Origin: Thioalkalivibrio thiocyanodenitrificans ARhD 1
Lineage (GTDB): Bacteria > Pseudomonadota > Gammaproteobacteria > Ectothiorhodospirales > Ectothiorhodospiraceae
NCBI RefSeq assembly: GCF_000378965.1
Contig: NZ_KB900536.1
Coordinates: 2,038,052 to 2,102,051, forward strand
Length of the DNA: 64,000 bases
Direction: 5' to 3'
The notes beneath the pieces were generated by a model. The model saw nothing but the letters and a program-made list of their open reading frames with translations, did not search any database and had not been told where the DNA came from. Of the stretch, positions 32,877 to 44,594 are shown piece after piece. The position numbers and the translations under genes are program-made. Numbering within the stretch: position 1 is the first letter of the stretch; every line of letters starts with the position of its first letter.

Positions 32877-33809
32877 TCAGCGCAATGCCTTGGGCAGCGA
32901 AAACGTGATGGTCTCCTGCCGGCCGTCATGCTCGGTCACGGAATCCGCACCGGCCTGTCTCAGGTGTTCAATGACATCCCGTACCAGCAGTTCCGGGGCC
33001 GACGCACCGGCCGTCACGCCGATCCGGGTTTTGCCCGCAAGCCACCCGTCGCGAATCTGATCGACACTGTCCACCAGGTAGGCCTCGACGCCCAGTTTCC
33101 CGGCTATCTCACGCAGGCGGTTGGAGTTGGAACTGTTCGGCGAACCGACCACAAGGAAAAGGTCGCAGCCACCTGCCAGCGCCTTGACCGCATCCTGGCG
33201 GTTCTGGGTGGCGTAGCAGATATCGTCGCGCCTCTGGCCATGAATATTCGGAAAACGCCGCTTCAGGATACCTATGATGTCCTGCGTATCGTCCATGGAC
33301 AGGGTGGTCTGGGTGACGTAGGCGAGCCCGTCGGGATTCTTCACCCGGATGCGCTCCGCATCCTCCACGGTCTCCACCAGGTAGATCTCGCCGCCCTGGC
33401 TGCGGTCGTACTGTCCCAGGGTACCGTCCACTTCCGGATGGCCCGCATGTCCGATGAGAATGACTTCCTCGCCCCGCCGGGCATGACGGTCCACCTCCAT
33501 GTGTACCTTGGTGACCAGCGGGCAGGTGGCATCAAATACCTTCAGGCCGCGACGCTCGGCTTCCCGAACGACACTGCGGGCCACTCCGTGGGCACTGAAG
33601 ATCACCGTGGCGCCATCCGGCACCTGATCGAGTTCCTCCACGAACACCGCCCCCTTGTCGCGCAGGTCGTCCACCACGTAGCGGTTGTGCACCACTTCGT
33701 GGCGCACGTAAACGGGATGTTCGAACAGGGCGAGGGCGCGCTCGACGATGTCGATGGCGCGGTCCACGCCCGCGCAGAAACCGCGGGGATTGGCGAGAAT
33801 GACCTGCAT
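32877..33809 (-). CDS. ispH: 4-hydroxy-3-methylbut-2-enyl diphosphate reductase
   Basis: A 310-residue [4Fe-4S] enzyme for the last step of the MEP isoprenoid pathway. The cluster cysteines are in [13 protein letters not shown] (about residue 12), [11 protein letters not shown] and [13 protein letters not shown]. Substrate-binding SNSNRLRE is present. Complete length. It is the last gene of the conserved ileS-lspA-slpA-ispH order, but is separated from slpA by a 204-base repeat-filled spacer. Confidence 0.94.
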   Translation of the reverse strand: MQVILANPRGFCAGVDRAIDIVERALALFEHPVYVRHEVVHNRYVVDDLRDKGAVFVEELDQVPDGATVIFSAHGVARSVVREAERRGLKVFDATCPLVTKVHMEVDRHARRGEEVILIGHAGHPEVDGTLGQYDRSQGGEIYLVETVEDAERIRVKNPDGLAYVTQTTLSMDDTQDIIGILKRRFPNIHGQRRDDICYATQNRQDAVKALAGGCDLFLVVGSPNSSNSNRLREIAGKLGVEAYLVDSVDQIRDGWLAGKTRIGVTAGASAPELLVRDVIEHLRQAGADSVTEHDGRQETITFSLPKALR

Positions 33810-33880
33810 GGGAGATGACCGGCTGTCTTGAGACGAGGGATTATTGTCCCATCAATGATGTCGGGAATGAACCTTTAGGA

Positions 33881-34019
33881 GCAGTGGCAAGTGGCCTTGA
33901 AGGCAGTGGCAAGTGGCAAGTCTCAAGGGAATTCGTCTTCTCCCCAGGCTCTCCCCAGGGGCGCAGCCCTTGGGGTTTCCTTGCCACTTGCCACTTGAGA
34001 CTTGCCACTGCCTTCAAGG
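33881..34019. repeat. Inverted AGTGGCAAG/TCTCAAG repeat between slpA and ispH
   Basis: The left arm (33895-33928) reads CCTTGAAGGCAGTGGCAAG then GTGGCAAGTCTCAAGG. The right arm (33979-34019) carries the complement, TTGCCACTTGCCACTTGAG then ACTTGCCACTGCCTTCAAGG. The right arm contains the slpA stop codon (34016-34014). A second hairpin of CCCCAGG/TTGGGG lies in the loop. The words recur at 40673-40718 and 41942-42055. Confidence 0.92.
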
Positions 34020-34451
34020 GAGCATGCTGGTGCCCACGTCCAGGATCTCCACGGAGTAGGTGATCTCGTGGCCCGCCAGCGGGTGATTGAAGTCCACCTT
34101 GACCGTTTCGTCGCTCACCTCCTTGACGGTGCCCGGCAGCTCGTCACCGCCGGGGGTCACGAAACTCACGATCAGACCGGGCCTGAGGTCCATCTCCGGG
34201 GGGAAATCCCGGCGCGGCACGTCGTGGATCGCAGCGGGGCTCGGGTAGCCGAACGCCTGATCCGGGGTGAGCTTGACGGTCTGCCTGTCCCCGGGCTGCA
34301 GGCCGATCAGTGCCAGCTCCAGGCCCTCCTCCAGGTCACCCGCGCCCATGACGAACTCAAGAGGCTCCTCGCCCTCGGTGGTGTCGGCCACCATCCCGTC
34401 TTCCAGGGCGATGGTGTAGTGCATGCGCACCTTGCTGCCATAAGCGATCAT
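34014..34451 (-). CDS. slpA: FKBP-type peptidyl-prolyl isomerase SlpA
   Basis: A 145-residue SlpA/SlyD-class FKBP: SKVRMHYTIALEDGMVADTTEGEEPLEF at the start and the inserted-flap region FPPEMDLRPGLIVSF. It catalyses proline isomerisation and acts as a chaperone. The start (34451) overlaps the lspA stop by four bases. The C-terminal residues TSMLP and the stop reach into the AGTGGCAAG repeat. Its position after lspA is conserved in gammaproteobacteria. Confidence 0.88.
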   Translation of the reverse strand: MIAYGSKVRMHYTIALEDGMVADTTEGEEPLEFVMGAGDLEEGLELALIGLQPGDRQTVKLTPDQAFGYPSPAAIHDVPRRDFPPEMDLRPGLIVSFVTPGGDELPGTVKEVSDETVKVDFNHPLAGHEITYSVEILDVGTSMLP

Positions 34452-34936
34452 GAACGTTCCCCGCCGGCGGTATCGGAATTCCGGGCGAAGAACAGACTGT
34501 ACCCCACCAGGATCACCGCGCCAACGGTGATGGCGGCATCGGCGACATTGAACGCCGGCCAATGCTGGCCGGCATAGTGAAAATCAAGGAAATCGATCAC
34601 GTGTCCGTGCCAAAGCCGGTCGATCACGTTGCCGACGGCACCCCCGAGGATCAGGGCAAGGCTTGCCGCCGTCCAGCGCTCACCGGCATGCAGCATCCTC
34701 AACCACCAGACGATGAAGATGCTCGCACCCAGGGCTACGATTACGAAGAACCACCGCTGCCAGCCTGAGGCGTCACTCAGGAAACTGAAGGCGGCACCGG
34801 GATTGTAGACCAGCGTGAAGTTGAAGAACGACGTGACCTCCACCGGCGCATAGAGCACCAGCGCGCGCTCGGCGATGTACTTGGTGATCTGATCCAGCAC
34901 GATCACCGCGCCGGAAAGCCATAACCATTTCAGCAT
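34448..34936 (-). CDS. lspA: Lipoprotein signal peptidase
   Basis: A 162-residue four-helix inner-membrane aspartyl peptidase that removes prolipoprotein signal peptides. Catalytic aspartates lie in GGAVGNVIDRLWHG and FNVADAAITVGAV. YNPGAAFSFL is another family motif. It starts 55 bases after ileS and overlaps slpA by four bases. Confidence 0.93.
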   Translation of the reverse strand: MLKWLWLSGAVIVLDQITKYIAERALVLYAPVEVTSFFNFTLVYNPGAAFSFLSDASGWQRWFFVIVALGASIFIVWWLRMLHAGERWTAASLALILGGAVGNVIDRLWHGHVIDFLDFHYAGQHWPAFNVADAAITVGAVILVGYSLFFARNSDTAGGERS

Positions 34937-34991
34937 TCGGGCGCTTCCCGGGAAAACGTCTCCGCGCCACCAGGGCAGTTCGGCAGATCCA

Positions 34992-37805
34992 TCAGGCAAA
35001 CCGCCGCCGTTCGCCGTCGCCGGCCACGTTCTCCACGCAGCGCCCGCACAGCTCCGGATGCTCGGCGCTCGTGCCCACGTCTTCACGGCGATGCCAGCAG
35101 CGGGGGCACTTGGCATGCCCGCTGCGGGTGATGCGGGTCCACAGGGGCGTGCCGTCCTCCAGCGGGGTCTCCACGGCATCCGACGGGCGCTCGTCCAGTG
35201 AATGTACCCGCGCGTAGGAGGTGATCAGCACGAAGCGCAGTTCCCCCTCCAGGCGCGACAGGGTGTCCGCCAGGGCGGCGTCACAGTAAAGGTCCACTTC
35301 CGCATCCAGGGAACCGGCCTTGGCGGCACGGAGTTTCTCCATCTCCCGGTTCACCGCCTGGCGCACCGACAGCAGGGTCGTCCAGAAGGCGTCGTTCATG
35401 GACTCGTCTTCGTCCAGTGCGAACAGGCCCTCGTACCAGGTGCTGAACAGCACCGATTCGCCGCGCTCGCCGGGGATCTCCTGCCAGATCTCCTCCGCGG
35501 TGAAGCTGAGGATGGGCGCAAGCCAGCGCACCATGGCCTCGATCACGTGGTACATGGCGGTCTGGGCCGAGCGCCGGGCGATGCTGTCGGATGGTGTGGT
35601 GTACTGGCGGTCCTTGATCACGTCCAGGTAGAAGCTGCCCAGTTCGACGGAGCAGAAGTTGTGTACCCGCTGGTAGATCTGGTGGAACTGGTAACTGTCG
35701 TAGGCAGTGGTGACGCGTTGCTGCACCTTCAGGGCCTGATCCACCGCCCAGCGGTCCAGCGGCAGCATGTGTTCGGGGGGCAGCATGTCCCGCGCCGGTT
35801 CAAAGCCGTTCAGATTCGCCAGCAGGAAGCGCGCGGTATTGCGCATGCGCCGGTAGGCATCCGCCGTGCGCTTGAGGATCTCGTCGGAGACGGCCATCTC
35901 GGCACTGTAGTCGGTGGCCGCCACCCACAGGCGCAGGATGTCGGCCCCCAAAGTGTCCACCACCTTCTGCGGCGCCACGACGTTGCCCTTGGACTTGGAC
36001 ATCTTCTGACCCTGGGCGTCCACGGTGAAACCGTGGGTAAGCACCGCCCTGTACGGGGCTTCGCCGCGCATGGCCACGGCCGTCAGCAGTGATGACTGGA
36101 ACCAGCCCCGATGCTGGTCGGAGCCCTCCAGATACAGATCCGCCGGCAGGCCCAGGCCTTCGCGCTTCGCGGTCACTGTCGCATGGGTCACACCCGAATC
36201 GAACCACACATCCAGGGTGTCACCGACCTTCTCGTAATCGGCAGCCGTCTCTCCCAGCAACTCCTTCGGGTCCAGGGAGAACCAGGCTTCGATGCCCGCC
36301 TGCTCGATGCGCTGGGCCACGGCTTCGATGAGCGCCGGTGTGTCGGGGTGCAGGCGTCCGGTGTTCACATGCACGAACAGCGCAATGGGCACGCCCCAGT
36401 TGCGCTGGCGCGAGATGCACCAGTCCGGTCGGCCGGCCACCATGCCTTCGATGCGTGCCTGGCCCCACTGCGGCACCCACTGCACCTGCCTGATGGCGGC
36501 GAGCGCCGTTTCGCGCAGCTCCGCCTGGTCCATGCTGATGAACCACTGGGGCGTGGCGCGAAAGATGATCGGGGTCTTGTGGCGCCAGCAATGCGGGTAG
36601 CTGTGGCGCAGCTTCTCGGAGACCACCAGCGCACCCCGCTCGCGCAGCACCTCGATCACATGACCGTTGGCCTGGTGCACCGATTCACCGGCGAAGTGCT
36701 CGGTACCGGGCAGGAACCGGCCGTCGGGGCCCACCGGGTTGTCCACGGGCAGGCCGTAACGCTGACCCACCATGAAGTCGTCCTGGCCGTGGCCCGGGGC
36801 GGTGTGCACGCACCCGGTGCCGGCCTCCAGGGTGACGTGCTCGCCCAGGATCACGGGCACCTGCCGATCCACGAACGGGTGGTGCAGATTCACGCCTTCC
36901 AGGGTCGCGCCCCGGCAACGCCCGACGATACGCGCATCTCCGAAGCCGTAGCGCTGCATGGCGGAATCCACCAGATCCTCCGCCAGCAGCAGGCGTTCGC
37001 CGTTCACGCGCACCAGTGCATAGTCCAGTTCCGGATGCAGGGCCACGGCCTGGTTGGCGGGCAGCGTCCAGGGGGTGGTGGTCCAGATGACCACGGAGAC
37101 GGGGCCGTCTTCGTCGTCATCCAGGGTGCAGCGGCGCAGGAAGTCGAGTTCGTCCTCCACCCGGAAACGCACATCGATGGCATGGGAGGTCTTGTCCTCG
37201 TACTCCACCTCGGCCTCGGCCAGGGCGGAGCCGCAGTCCACGCACCAGTGCACGGGCTTCTCGCCCTTGACCACATGCCCGCGTTCGATGATGCGCCCCA
37301 GGGCACGCACCGTGTCGGCCTCCACCTGGTAATCCATGGTGAGATAGGGCCGCTCCCAGTCGCCCAGCACGCCCAGGCGCCTGAAATCGCTTCGCTGCCT
37401 GTCCACCTGTTCGGCGGCATACGCCCGGCAGGCCTCGCGAAACCGCCTGGCGTCAACTTCGTGGCCCACCTTGCCGATACGCTTCTCCACCTGCAACTCG
37501 ATGGGCAGGCCGTGACAGTCCCAACCCGGAATGTAGGGCGCATCGAACCCCGCCAGGGTGCGGCTTCGGACGATGATGTCCTTGAGGATCTTGTTGACCG
37601 CATGCCCGATATGGATATCGCCGTTGGCATACGGGGGGCCGTCGGCCAGTACGAACCGGGGCCGGCCGGCGCAGGCCTCGCGCAGGCGCCGGTACAGTCC
37701 GTCTCGCTCCCAGGCCTCGAACATCTCCGGCTCCCGCCTGGCCAGATTGCCGCGCATGGGGAACTCGGTCCGGGGCAGATTCAGTGTGTCCTTGTAGTCA
37801 GTCAC
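34992..37805 (-). CDS. ileS: Isoleucyl-tRNA synthetase
   Basis: A 937-residue class I synthetase. HIGH motif: [15 protein letters not shown] (about residue 60). KMSKS motif: [10 protein letters not shown] (about 604). The editing domain includes [15 protein letters not shown]. The C-terminal zinc site has [10 protein letters not shown] and LCGRCVENV. Bacterial type. Located between ribF and lspA in the conserved order. Confidence 0.95.
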   Translation of the reverse strand: MTDYKDTLNLPRTEFPMRGNLARREPEMFEAWERDGLYRRLREACAGRPRFVLADGPPYANGDIHIGHAVNKILKDIIVRSRTLAGFDAPYIPGWDCHGLPIELQVEKRIGKVGHEVDARRFREACRAYAAEQVDRQRSDFRRLGVLGDWERPYLTMDYQVEADTVRALGRIIERGHVVKGEKPVHWCVDCGSALAEAEVEYEDKTSHAIDVRFRVEDELDFLRRCTLDDDEDGPVSVVIWTTTPWTLPANQAVALHPELDYALVRVNGERLLLAEDLVDSAMQRYGFGDARIVGRCRGATLEGVNLHHPFVDRQVPVILGEHVTLEAGTGCVHTAPGHGQDDFMVGQRYGLPVDNPVGPDGRFLPGTEHFAGESVHQANGHVIEVLRERGALVVSEKLRHSYPHCWRHKTPIIFRATPQWFISMDQAELRETALAAIRQVQWVPQWGQARIEGMVAGRPDWCISRQRNWGVPIALFVHVNTGRLHPDTPALIEAVAQRIEQAGIEAWFSLDPKELLGETAADYEKVGDTLDVWFDSGVTHATVTAKREGLGLPADLYLEGSDQHRGWFQSSLLTAVAMRGEAPYRAVLTHGFTVDAQGQKMSKSKGNVVAPQKVVDTLGADILRLWVAATDYSAEMAVSDEILKRTADAYRRMRNTARFLLANLNGFEPARDMLPPEHMLPLDRWAVDQALKVQQRVTTAYDSYQFHQIYQRVHNFCSVELGSFYLDVIKDRQYTTPSDSIARRSAQTAMYHVIEAMVRWLAPILSFTAEEIWQEIPGERGESVLFSTWYEGLFALDEDESMNDAFWTTLLSVRQAVNREMEKLRAAKAGSLDAEVDLYCDAALADTLSRLEGELRFVLITSYARVHSLDERPSDAVETPLEDGTPLWTRITRSGHAKCPRCWHRREDVGTSAEHPELCGRCVENVAGDGERRRFA

Positions 37806-37879
37806 GAGGTCGTTTCACCATTGGGCGCCCCATGGGCGCCGAGCATGTGTCGTATCGAACCGGGCGCCCGCGGGGCGCC

Positions 37880-38806
37880 CTACAGTCGCAGAAGTTGTCG
37901 GGCCTGCTCCGCGTCGCGGGCGATCTGCGCCTTGAGCGCCTCCAGGGACTCGAAGCGCCGCTCATCCCGGATGCGCCCCAGCAGGTCCACGTGCAGATGC
38001 CGGCCATAGATGTCGCCGTCGAAATCGAACAGATGCACCTCGAGACGGTTCTGCGTCCCGTCCACCGTCGGGCGCTTGCCGACATTGGCCACACCGGGCA
38101 CCGGCTCATTATCCAGGCCGAACACCTCAACGGCGTAGACCCCGCGTACCGCCAGCGGCCGGGGGCCAAGCCTCAGGTTCGCGGTGGGGAAGCCGATGTG
38201 CCGGCCGCGCCTGTCTCCGTGCGCCACCCGTCCGCTCAGCCGGTAGGGCCGGCCCAACAGCCGCTGGGCGGTGTCCATGTCGCCCCGGCCGAGCGCCTCG
38301 CGGATGCGCGTGCTGCTGACCCGCTCCCCGTCCACCTGGAAGCTGTGCATGCGCGCCACGTGAAAGTCCAGCCGCCTGCCCATCTCGAGCAGCAACTGAA
38401 AATCCCCGGACCGGTTGCGCCCGAAGCGAAAGTCATCGCCCACCACCAGGTAGCGGACCCCGAGCCGATCCACCAGCAACTCCTGCACAAAGTCGGCGGC
38501 TTCCTGTTCGGCAAGACGGCGGTCGAAGTGCAGGCACAGCAGCCGGTCCACGGAGAAACGGCGCATGGCCAGAAGCTTGTCCCGGAAGCGCTGCAGGCGC
38601 GGCGGAGCCTTCTCGCCCTGAAAATATTCCCGGGGCAGGGGTTCGAAGCTGATGGCCACAGTGGGCAGGCACAGCTCCGCACCCTTCTCCGCCAGCTGCC
38701 CGAGCACCGCCTGGTGGCCCAGGTGCAGCCCGTCGAAGTTGCCGATGGTGGCCACCGTCCCCCGGTGCCTCGGCCGCAGGTTGTGCGCGCCGCGAATCAG
38801 TTCCAT
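37880..38806 (-). CDS. ribF: Bifunctional riboflavin kinase/FAD synthetase
   Basis: A 308-residue enzyme making FMN and FAD. The N-terminal adenylyltransferase shows TIGNFDGLHLGHQAVL (about residues 19-34) and VVGDDFRFGRNRSGDF. The C-terminal kinase shows GRHIGFPTANLRL (about 190). Complete. It lies 74 bases upstream of ileS. Confidence 0.94.
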   Translation of the reverse strand: MELIRGAHNLRPRHRGTVATIGNFDGLHLGHQAVLGQLAEKGAELCLPTVAISFEPLPREYFQGEKAPPRLQRFRDKLLAMRRFSVDRLLCLHFDRRLAEQEAADFVQELLVDRLGVRYLVVGDDFRFGRNRSGDFQLLLEMGRRLDFHVARMHSFQVDGERVSSTRIREALGRGDMDTAQRLLGRPYRLSGRVAHGDRRGRHIGFPTANLRLGPRPLAVRGVYAVEVFGLDNEPVPGVANVGKRPTVDGTQNRLEVHLFDFDGDIYGRHLHVDLLGRIRDERRFESLEALKAQIARDAEQARQLLRL

Positions 38807-38935
38807 GCCGGTTCCGCAAAAGCGCCGATTATACCAGCGTTGCGGAGCTACCGCGGCAAAAGCGCCGGGAACCCCGGTGATCCATCGAACCCGGCGAGGC
38901 GGTCAGCCGGGCGCGGGTCGTCGGAAATGTGATTG

Positions 38936-39062
38936 GCCACAGAGGACACAGAGGGCACAGAGAAAAAAGCAAGAGATGTCCGTTGGCTTGATGCGGCCAC
39001 TGCCCCTGTACCACCGGGGTCATTCTCCAGACCTTCTCTGTGGCCTCTGTGACCTCTGTGGC
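38936..39062. repeat. Inverted CCACAGAGGACACAGAG repeat between murJ and ribF
   Basis: The left arm (38936-38963) is GCCACAGAGGACACAGAGG plus GCACAGAGA. The right arm (39034-39062) is TTCTCTGTGGCCTCTGTG plus ACCTCTGTGGC. They can pair over about 28 bases with few mismatches. The 310-base spacer otherwise holds no gene. The same word occurs in the cbbQ-cbbO spacer at 50556-50675. Confidence 0.9.
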
Positions 39063-39116
39063 TTACACATGTCCGACAGCGAAGCCCATTCGGCCCCACC
39101 GAACGGATGCACCGGG

Positions 39117-40676
39117 TCATCGCATCAGGAACTGGCCCGGGCGCACGCCGAGCACCCACAGGGTGGCCCCGTAGGCGGCGGCACCCAGGGCGATCAGGCC
39201 CAGCAGACGCATGACACGATCCAGGGCCGGCCAATCGCCCCAGGCCGCCAGGGCCGGGGTGGCGAGCCACAGGACCACGCTCATGACGACGGCCGCCGCG
39301 GCGATACGGACGATGAAGGTGCGCCAGCCGGGGGGCGGCCGGTAGACCCCGTCCCGGTAGAGCCCCCGGAACAGCAGACCCGCATTCAGGAGGGCCGAAA
39401 TCCCCGTGGCCAGTGCCAGCCCCGCATGAGGGCCCGGCAGCCCCAGCATCACCCAGGGCACCACGATGGCCACGTTGAGCCCCATGTTGGCCAGCATGGC
39501 GATCACACCGATCTTCACCGGCGTCCGGGTGTCCTGGCGGGAGAAGTAGCCCGGTGCGAGGATCTTGATGAGCATGAATGCGGGCAGCCCGGCCGCGTAG
39601 GCAACGAGCGACATGGCCGCCATGCGGGTGTCGAAGGCGGTAAAATCCCGGTACTGGATCAGGCTCGCCAGAATGGGCCCGGCCAGCCAGATCAACCCCA
39701 GCATGGCGGGTACCGCCACCACCAGGGTGAGCCTGAGCGCCCAGTCCAGCGTGTTATTGAAGGCCTCGGGCGTCTTCGCGGCATGCTCGCGGGAGAGCCG
39801 GGGCAGAATCACCGTGGCGATGGCGACACCGAACAGGGCGAGGGGCAACTCGACGAAACGGTCCGAGAAGTACAGCCAGGTGATGGAACCTGCCATCAGG
39901 AAGGAGGCGATGAGCGTATCCACCAGCAGATTGATCTGCACCACCGAGGAACCGAAGATCGCCGGGAGCATGAGACGGATGATCTTCTTTACCCCGTCAT
40001 GGGCCCGCCGCAGGCGGGGCCGGGGCAGCAGCCCCCGGCGGACCAGAAAGGGGATCTGAAACAGCAGCTGGGCCGCCCCGCCGATGAACACGCCCCAGGC
40101 CAGCGCCTTGACGGGCTCCTCGAAAAGCGGCGCCCCCCACAGGGCGGCGCCGATCAGCGAGAGGTTCAGGAACACCGGCGTGAAGGCGGGCACAGCGAAG
40201 CGCCCGACACTGTTCAGGATCCCGCCCGCCATGGCGGTCAGCGAGATGAACAGCAGGTAGGGGAAGGTCACGCGCAGCATGTCGGCGGCCAGCACCTGGC
40301 GGCCGTTCTCCTCGCCCACGAAACCCGGCGCGAAGACCATGATCAGCAGCGGCGCGGCCAGCATGCCGACGGCCGTGACAATGAAGAGCGTCAGCGTGAG
40401 CGCGCCGGCGGTATGGTCCAGCAGGTCCGTCAGGGCCTCGCGCCCGCGCTGCTCCCTGTATTCGGCAAATACCGGCACGAAGGCCTGGGAAAAGGCCCCT
40501 TCCGCGAACAGCCGGCGCAGAAAGTTGGGGATGCGGAAGGCAACGAAGAAGGCGTCGGTCGACCCGGTCGCCCCGAAACTTATGGCCAGCACCATGTCCC
40601 GCAGAAAGCCGAACAGGCGCGAGATGAGCGTCATGCCGCCGACCACGGCGGTGGATTGCAGAAGCCGGCTCTTCAA
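39117..40676 (-). CDS. murJ: Lipid II flippase MurJ
   Basis: A 519-residue polytopic MATE/MOP-superfamily protein with about 14 helices that flips lipid II across the inner membrane. The N-terminal signature GSTDAFFVAFRIPNFLRRLF and AEGAFSQAFVPVFAEYRE (about residues 38-75) is diagnostic. The start at 40676 gives MKSRLLQSTAVVGGMTLISR. It begins the murJ-ribF-ileS cluster; repeats lie on both sides. Confidence 0.93.
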   Translation of the reverse strand: MKSRLLQSTAVVGGMTLISRLFGFLRDMVLAISFGATGSTDAFFVAFRIPNFLRRLFAEGAFSQAFVPVFAEYREQRGREALTDLLDHTAGALTLTLFIVTAVGMLAAPLLIMVFAPGFVGEENGRQVLAADMLRVTFPYLLFISLTAMAGGILNSVGRFAVPAFTPVFLNLSLIGAALWGAPLFEEPVKALAWGVFIGGAAQLLFQIPFLVRRGLLPRPRLRRAHDGVKKIIRLMLPAIFGSSVVQINLLVDTLIASFLMAGSITWLYFSDRFVELPLALFGVAIATVILPRLSREHAAKTPEAFNNTLDWALRLTLVVAVPAMLGLIWLAGPILASLIQYRDFTAFDTRMAAMSLVAYAAGLPAFMLIKILAPGYFSRQDTRTPVKIGVIAMLANMGLNVAIVVPWVMLGLPGPHAGLALATGISALLNAGLLFRGLYRDGVYRPPPGWRTFIVRIAAAAVVMSVVLWLATPALAAWGDWPALDRVMRLLGLIALGAAAYGATLWVLGVRPGQFLMR

Positions 40677-40718
40677 GGCAGTGGCACGTGGCTGGTTACG
40701 AGTGGCAAGGAAGACCCT
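40673..40718. repeat. Partial AGTGGCAAG-family repeat at the murJ 5' end
   Basis: TTCAAGGCAGTGGCACGTGG and later GAGTGGCAAGGAAGACC match the words at 33881-34019 and 41942-42055, in a more degraded form. It overlaps the murJ start codon and covers the upstream region. Confidence 0.6.
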
Positions 40719-40758
40719 GACTTTACTGGCTTTTACGTGCCGGTGGCCACCTCTTTGA

Positions 40759-40816
40759 AGGGTGAGGGGTAAGGGGTGAGGGGTGAGGGGTTCGCGCCTA
40801 TCCCCTCTCCCCTATC
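40759..40816. repeat. GGGGTGA heptamer array
   Basis: GGGTGAGGGGTAAGGGGTGA with further GGGGTGA copies (40759-40790) is followed by CCCCTCTCCCCTATCGCC (40802-40819) as a partial opposite arm. Related GTGAGG words occur at 49090-49159 and 56262-56300. Confidence 0.8.
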
Positions 40817-40825
40817 GCCTTGCGC

Positions 40826-41359
40826 TCATTCGATTTTCAGATACGCAAAGCCTTCCTCGTTCTGAAGCTGCGCAATGCGCACCACGCCGGAGGGGACCAG
40901 GTCCACGGCGTCGTAGAGCTCCTCATTAGCCAGCTGGATCGCGGCCCGGGTGATGTCGCACAGCTCCAGTCTTACGCCGTGCATGTTCACCAGGCTCACC
41001 AGCCGCCCGCGCAGGTTGTCGCGTTCCTCGGCCAGAGCCTCGTCTTCGGCAAACGGAGTGCCTTCCAGGGGGTTGTCGGTGATGAAACGGATGCCGTGCG
41101 AGACGAACACGATGCGCACGTCATAGTCGATGAAGTTGTTCTGGTAATGGGTCACCATGTTGTTGATGCTGGTGAGCATGGCGCTGAATCGGCGTGGATC
41201 GGCATAGTCCGCGTGATAGACCACCTTCGCCTCGGCGTCCGCGCGAGCCTGGGGCATGGAGAATCCCATGGCCAGCGCCAGTGCGATGAAAGCCGTCAAT
41301 GCCAGCCAGGGCGCGCGGTGGCGAGCCTGCGTGCAGCGGGATACTCGGGATATGTTCAT
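40826..41359 (-). CDS. Exported DsrE-family protein
   Basis: A 177-residue protein with a long N-terminal signal (basic start, then WLALTAFIALALAMGFSM, ending QARADA). The mature part has the DsrE/DsrF-like fold pattern: KVVYHADYADPRRFSAMLTSINNMVTHY and VRIVFVSHGIRFITDNPL, with one cysteine in RLELCDITRAA. Cytoplasmic DsrEFH proteins carry sulfur as cysteine persulfide; a secreted relative in a sulfur oxidiser could act on periplasmic sulfur, but this is inference. It sits between rpsT and murJ, where most gammaproteobacteria have nothing. Confidence 0.78.
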   Translation of the reverse strand: MNISRVSRCTQARHRAPWLALTAFIALALAMGFSMPQARADAEAKVVYHADYADPRRFSAMLTSINNMVTHYQNNFIDYDVRIVFVSHGIRFITDNPLEGTPFAEDEALAEERDNLRGRLVSLVNMHGVRLELCDITRAAIQLANEELYDAVDLVPSGVVRIAQLQNEEGFAYLKIE

Positions 41360-41538
41360 GGCGAATCTCCTGGGCGGTTTTCAGACGTCCGGGTCGAGGG
41401 AATCCTCATGGACATCGTGTGGGTTTGTTCTGCTATTGTATGGCCACCTAAATTCTCAGACCCGGGGGGGGATTGCAGGGTTCCTTCCCCGAGGCGTTAA
41501 GCGGGCGGTCCGTCGGCGCCGGCAGGCCCATACCGGCA

Positions 41539-41567
41539 TTGACAGGAACGTGCCGATCAGGCAAGAT
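41539..41567 (+). promoter_or_regulatory. rpsT promoter
   Basis: A perfect -35, TTGACA (41539-41544), is followed after 17 bases by CAAGAT (41562-41567), a weak -10. It lies 50 bases before the rpsT start codon. Confidence 0.55.
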
Positions 41568-41616
41568 CCTCGCCCTTTAGCGTTCGTTGCATCCAGGATT
41601 TTTCAGGAGCATTACC

Positions 41617-41877
41617 TTGGCAAACATTGCATCCGCCCGCAAGCGCGCCCGCCAGGCAGAGAAGAACCGCCAGCACAACGTGGCGCTGCGCTCCCGTTTC
41701 CGCACCTCCGTGAAGAAGGTGCTCAAGGCCGTGCAGACCGGCGACAAGGAGGCCGCCCAGGCCGCCCTGAAGGACGCCGTCCCCGTGATCGACGGCACCG
41801 CCACCAAGGGCCTGATCCACCCTAACAAGGCCGCCCGCCACAAGAGCCGGCTGAATGCGCGCGTCAAGGCGCTTTAA
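41617..41877 (+). CDS. rpsT: 30S ribosomal protein S20
   Basis: An 86-residue basic helical 16S-rRNA-binding protein ([20 protein letters not shown] at the N-terminus, [19 protein letters not shown] at the end). The start is TTG at 41617, seven bases after AGGAG; the normal S20 N-terminus begins exactly there. E. coli rpsT also starts with UUG, which is part of its translational self-control, so the rare start is likely functional. A strong terminator follows at once. Confidence 0.95.
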   Translation: MANIASARKRARQAEKNRQHNVALRSRFRTSVKKVLKAVQTGDKEAAQAALKDAVPVIDGTATKGLIHPNKAARHKSRLNARVKAL

Positions 41878-41878
41878 G

Positions 41879-41943
41879 CCCTTTTCTGCAGGCAACAAAA
41901 AAGCCCGGTCAAGCCGGGCTTTTTTGTTGCCTGCAGAAAAGGG
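41879..41943. terminator. 30-bp perfect inverted-repeat terminator of rpsT
   Basis: Arms 41879-41908 and 41914-41943 are perfectly complementary over 30 bases with a TCAAG loop. The core is GCCCGG/CCGGGC flanked by A6 and T6, so it should terminate in both directions. It begins two bases after the rpsT stop. Confidence 0.95.
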
Positions 41944-42052
41944 CAGTAGCGAGTGGCAAGGGAAAACACCCTACTTTCCGGCCCTCCCCCGCTTGCGGGG
42001 GAGGGCCGGAAAGGAAGTCCTCGCCACTTGAGACTTGAGACTTGCCACTGCC

Positions 42053-42055
<3 letters not shown>
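41942..42055. repeat. Nested repeat: AGTGGCAAG arms around a 19-bp hairpin
   Basis: GGCAGTAGCGAGTGGCAAGG (41942-41961) faces TCGCCACTTGAGACTTGAG then ACTTGCCACTGCC (42021-42052). Inside lies a perfect 19-base-pair hairpin, CTTTCCGGCCCTCCCCCGC (41974-41992) against 41995-42013, with a TT loop. The outer right arm ends at the proB stop (42055-42053). Confidence 0.92.
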
Positions 42056-44195
<2,140 letters not shown>

Positions 44196-44254
44196 CTAGA
44201 GACAAGGTACAGGAGCCAAGATACAAGAGGGGGGGTTACTTGTCTCTTGTCTCT
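44196..44254. repeat. AGAGACAAG/TACAAGAGG repeat upstream of obgE
   Basis: CTAGAGACAAGGTACAGGAG and CAAGATACAAGAGG (44196-44230) face ACTTGTCTCTTGTCTCT (44238-44254). The words match those in the 5658-5748 inverted repeat. Confidence 0.8.
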
Positions 44255-44261
44255 GTGCAAT

Positions 44262-44288
44262 GAAAAAGCCCCGACAGGTCGGGGCTTC
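44262..44288 (-). terminator. Terminator after rplU-rpmA
   Basis: On the minus strand AAGCCCCGAC pairs with GTCGGGGCTT (44287-44278 with 44275-44266) around a two-base loop, followed by a T-run. It separates the ribosomal-protein genes from obgE and may allow partial read-through. Confidence 0.9.
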
Positions 44289-44316
44289 ACGTGAGTTCCT
44301 TAAGGGCTGCCTGACC

Positions 44317-44574
44317 TCAGGCCTGCACCACACTCACGTATTTCCTGTTCTTGGGACCCTTGGTCTCGAAGACCACGGTACCGTCGGTCGTGGCAAACAG
44401 GGTATGGTCCTTGCCGCAGCCCACGTTGGGGCCGGGGTGGAAGCGCGTGCCGCGCTGACGCACCAGGATGTTGCCGGCCAGCACGCTCTGACCGCCGAAG
44501 CGCTTCACGCCCAGTCGTTTGGATTCCGAGTCGCGGCCGTTACGGGTGCTGCCGCCTGCCTTTTTGTGTGCCAT
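44317..44574 (-). CDS. rpmA: 50S ribosomal protein L27
   Basis: An 85-residue basic protein with the conserved [22 protein letters not shown]-terminus that reaches the peptidyl-transferase centre, and [18 protein letters not shown]. No N-terminal cleavage extension. It follows rplU by 20 bases. Confidence 0.96.
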   Translation of the reverse strand: MAHKKAGGSTRNGRDSESKRLGVKRFGGQSVLAGNILVRQRGTRFHPGPNVGCGKDHTLFATTDGTVVFETKGPKNRKYVSVVQA

Positions 44575-44594
44575 TTCCTGTTACCTCGTCGACT

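Noticed and set aside
33881-34019. IS element or MITE at the slpA-ispH spacer
   Set aside because: No transposase, no target-site duplication, and the arms are short-word tandems that reach into the stop codon.
36111-38009. 632-residue plus-strand open frame over ileS
   Set aside because: Antisense to ileS and the ribF end; no motif support.
38652-40772. 706-residue plus-strand open frame
   Set aside because: Antisense to murJ and ribF; runs through repeat DNA and has the glutamine- and histidine-rich look of a shadow frame.
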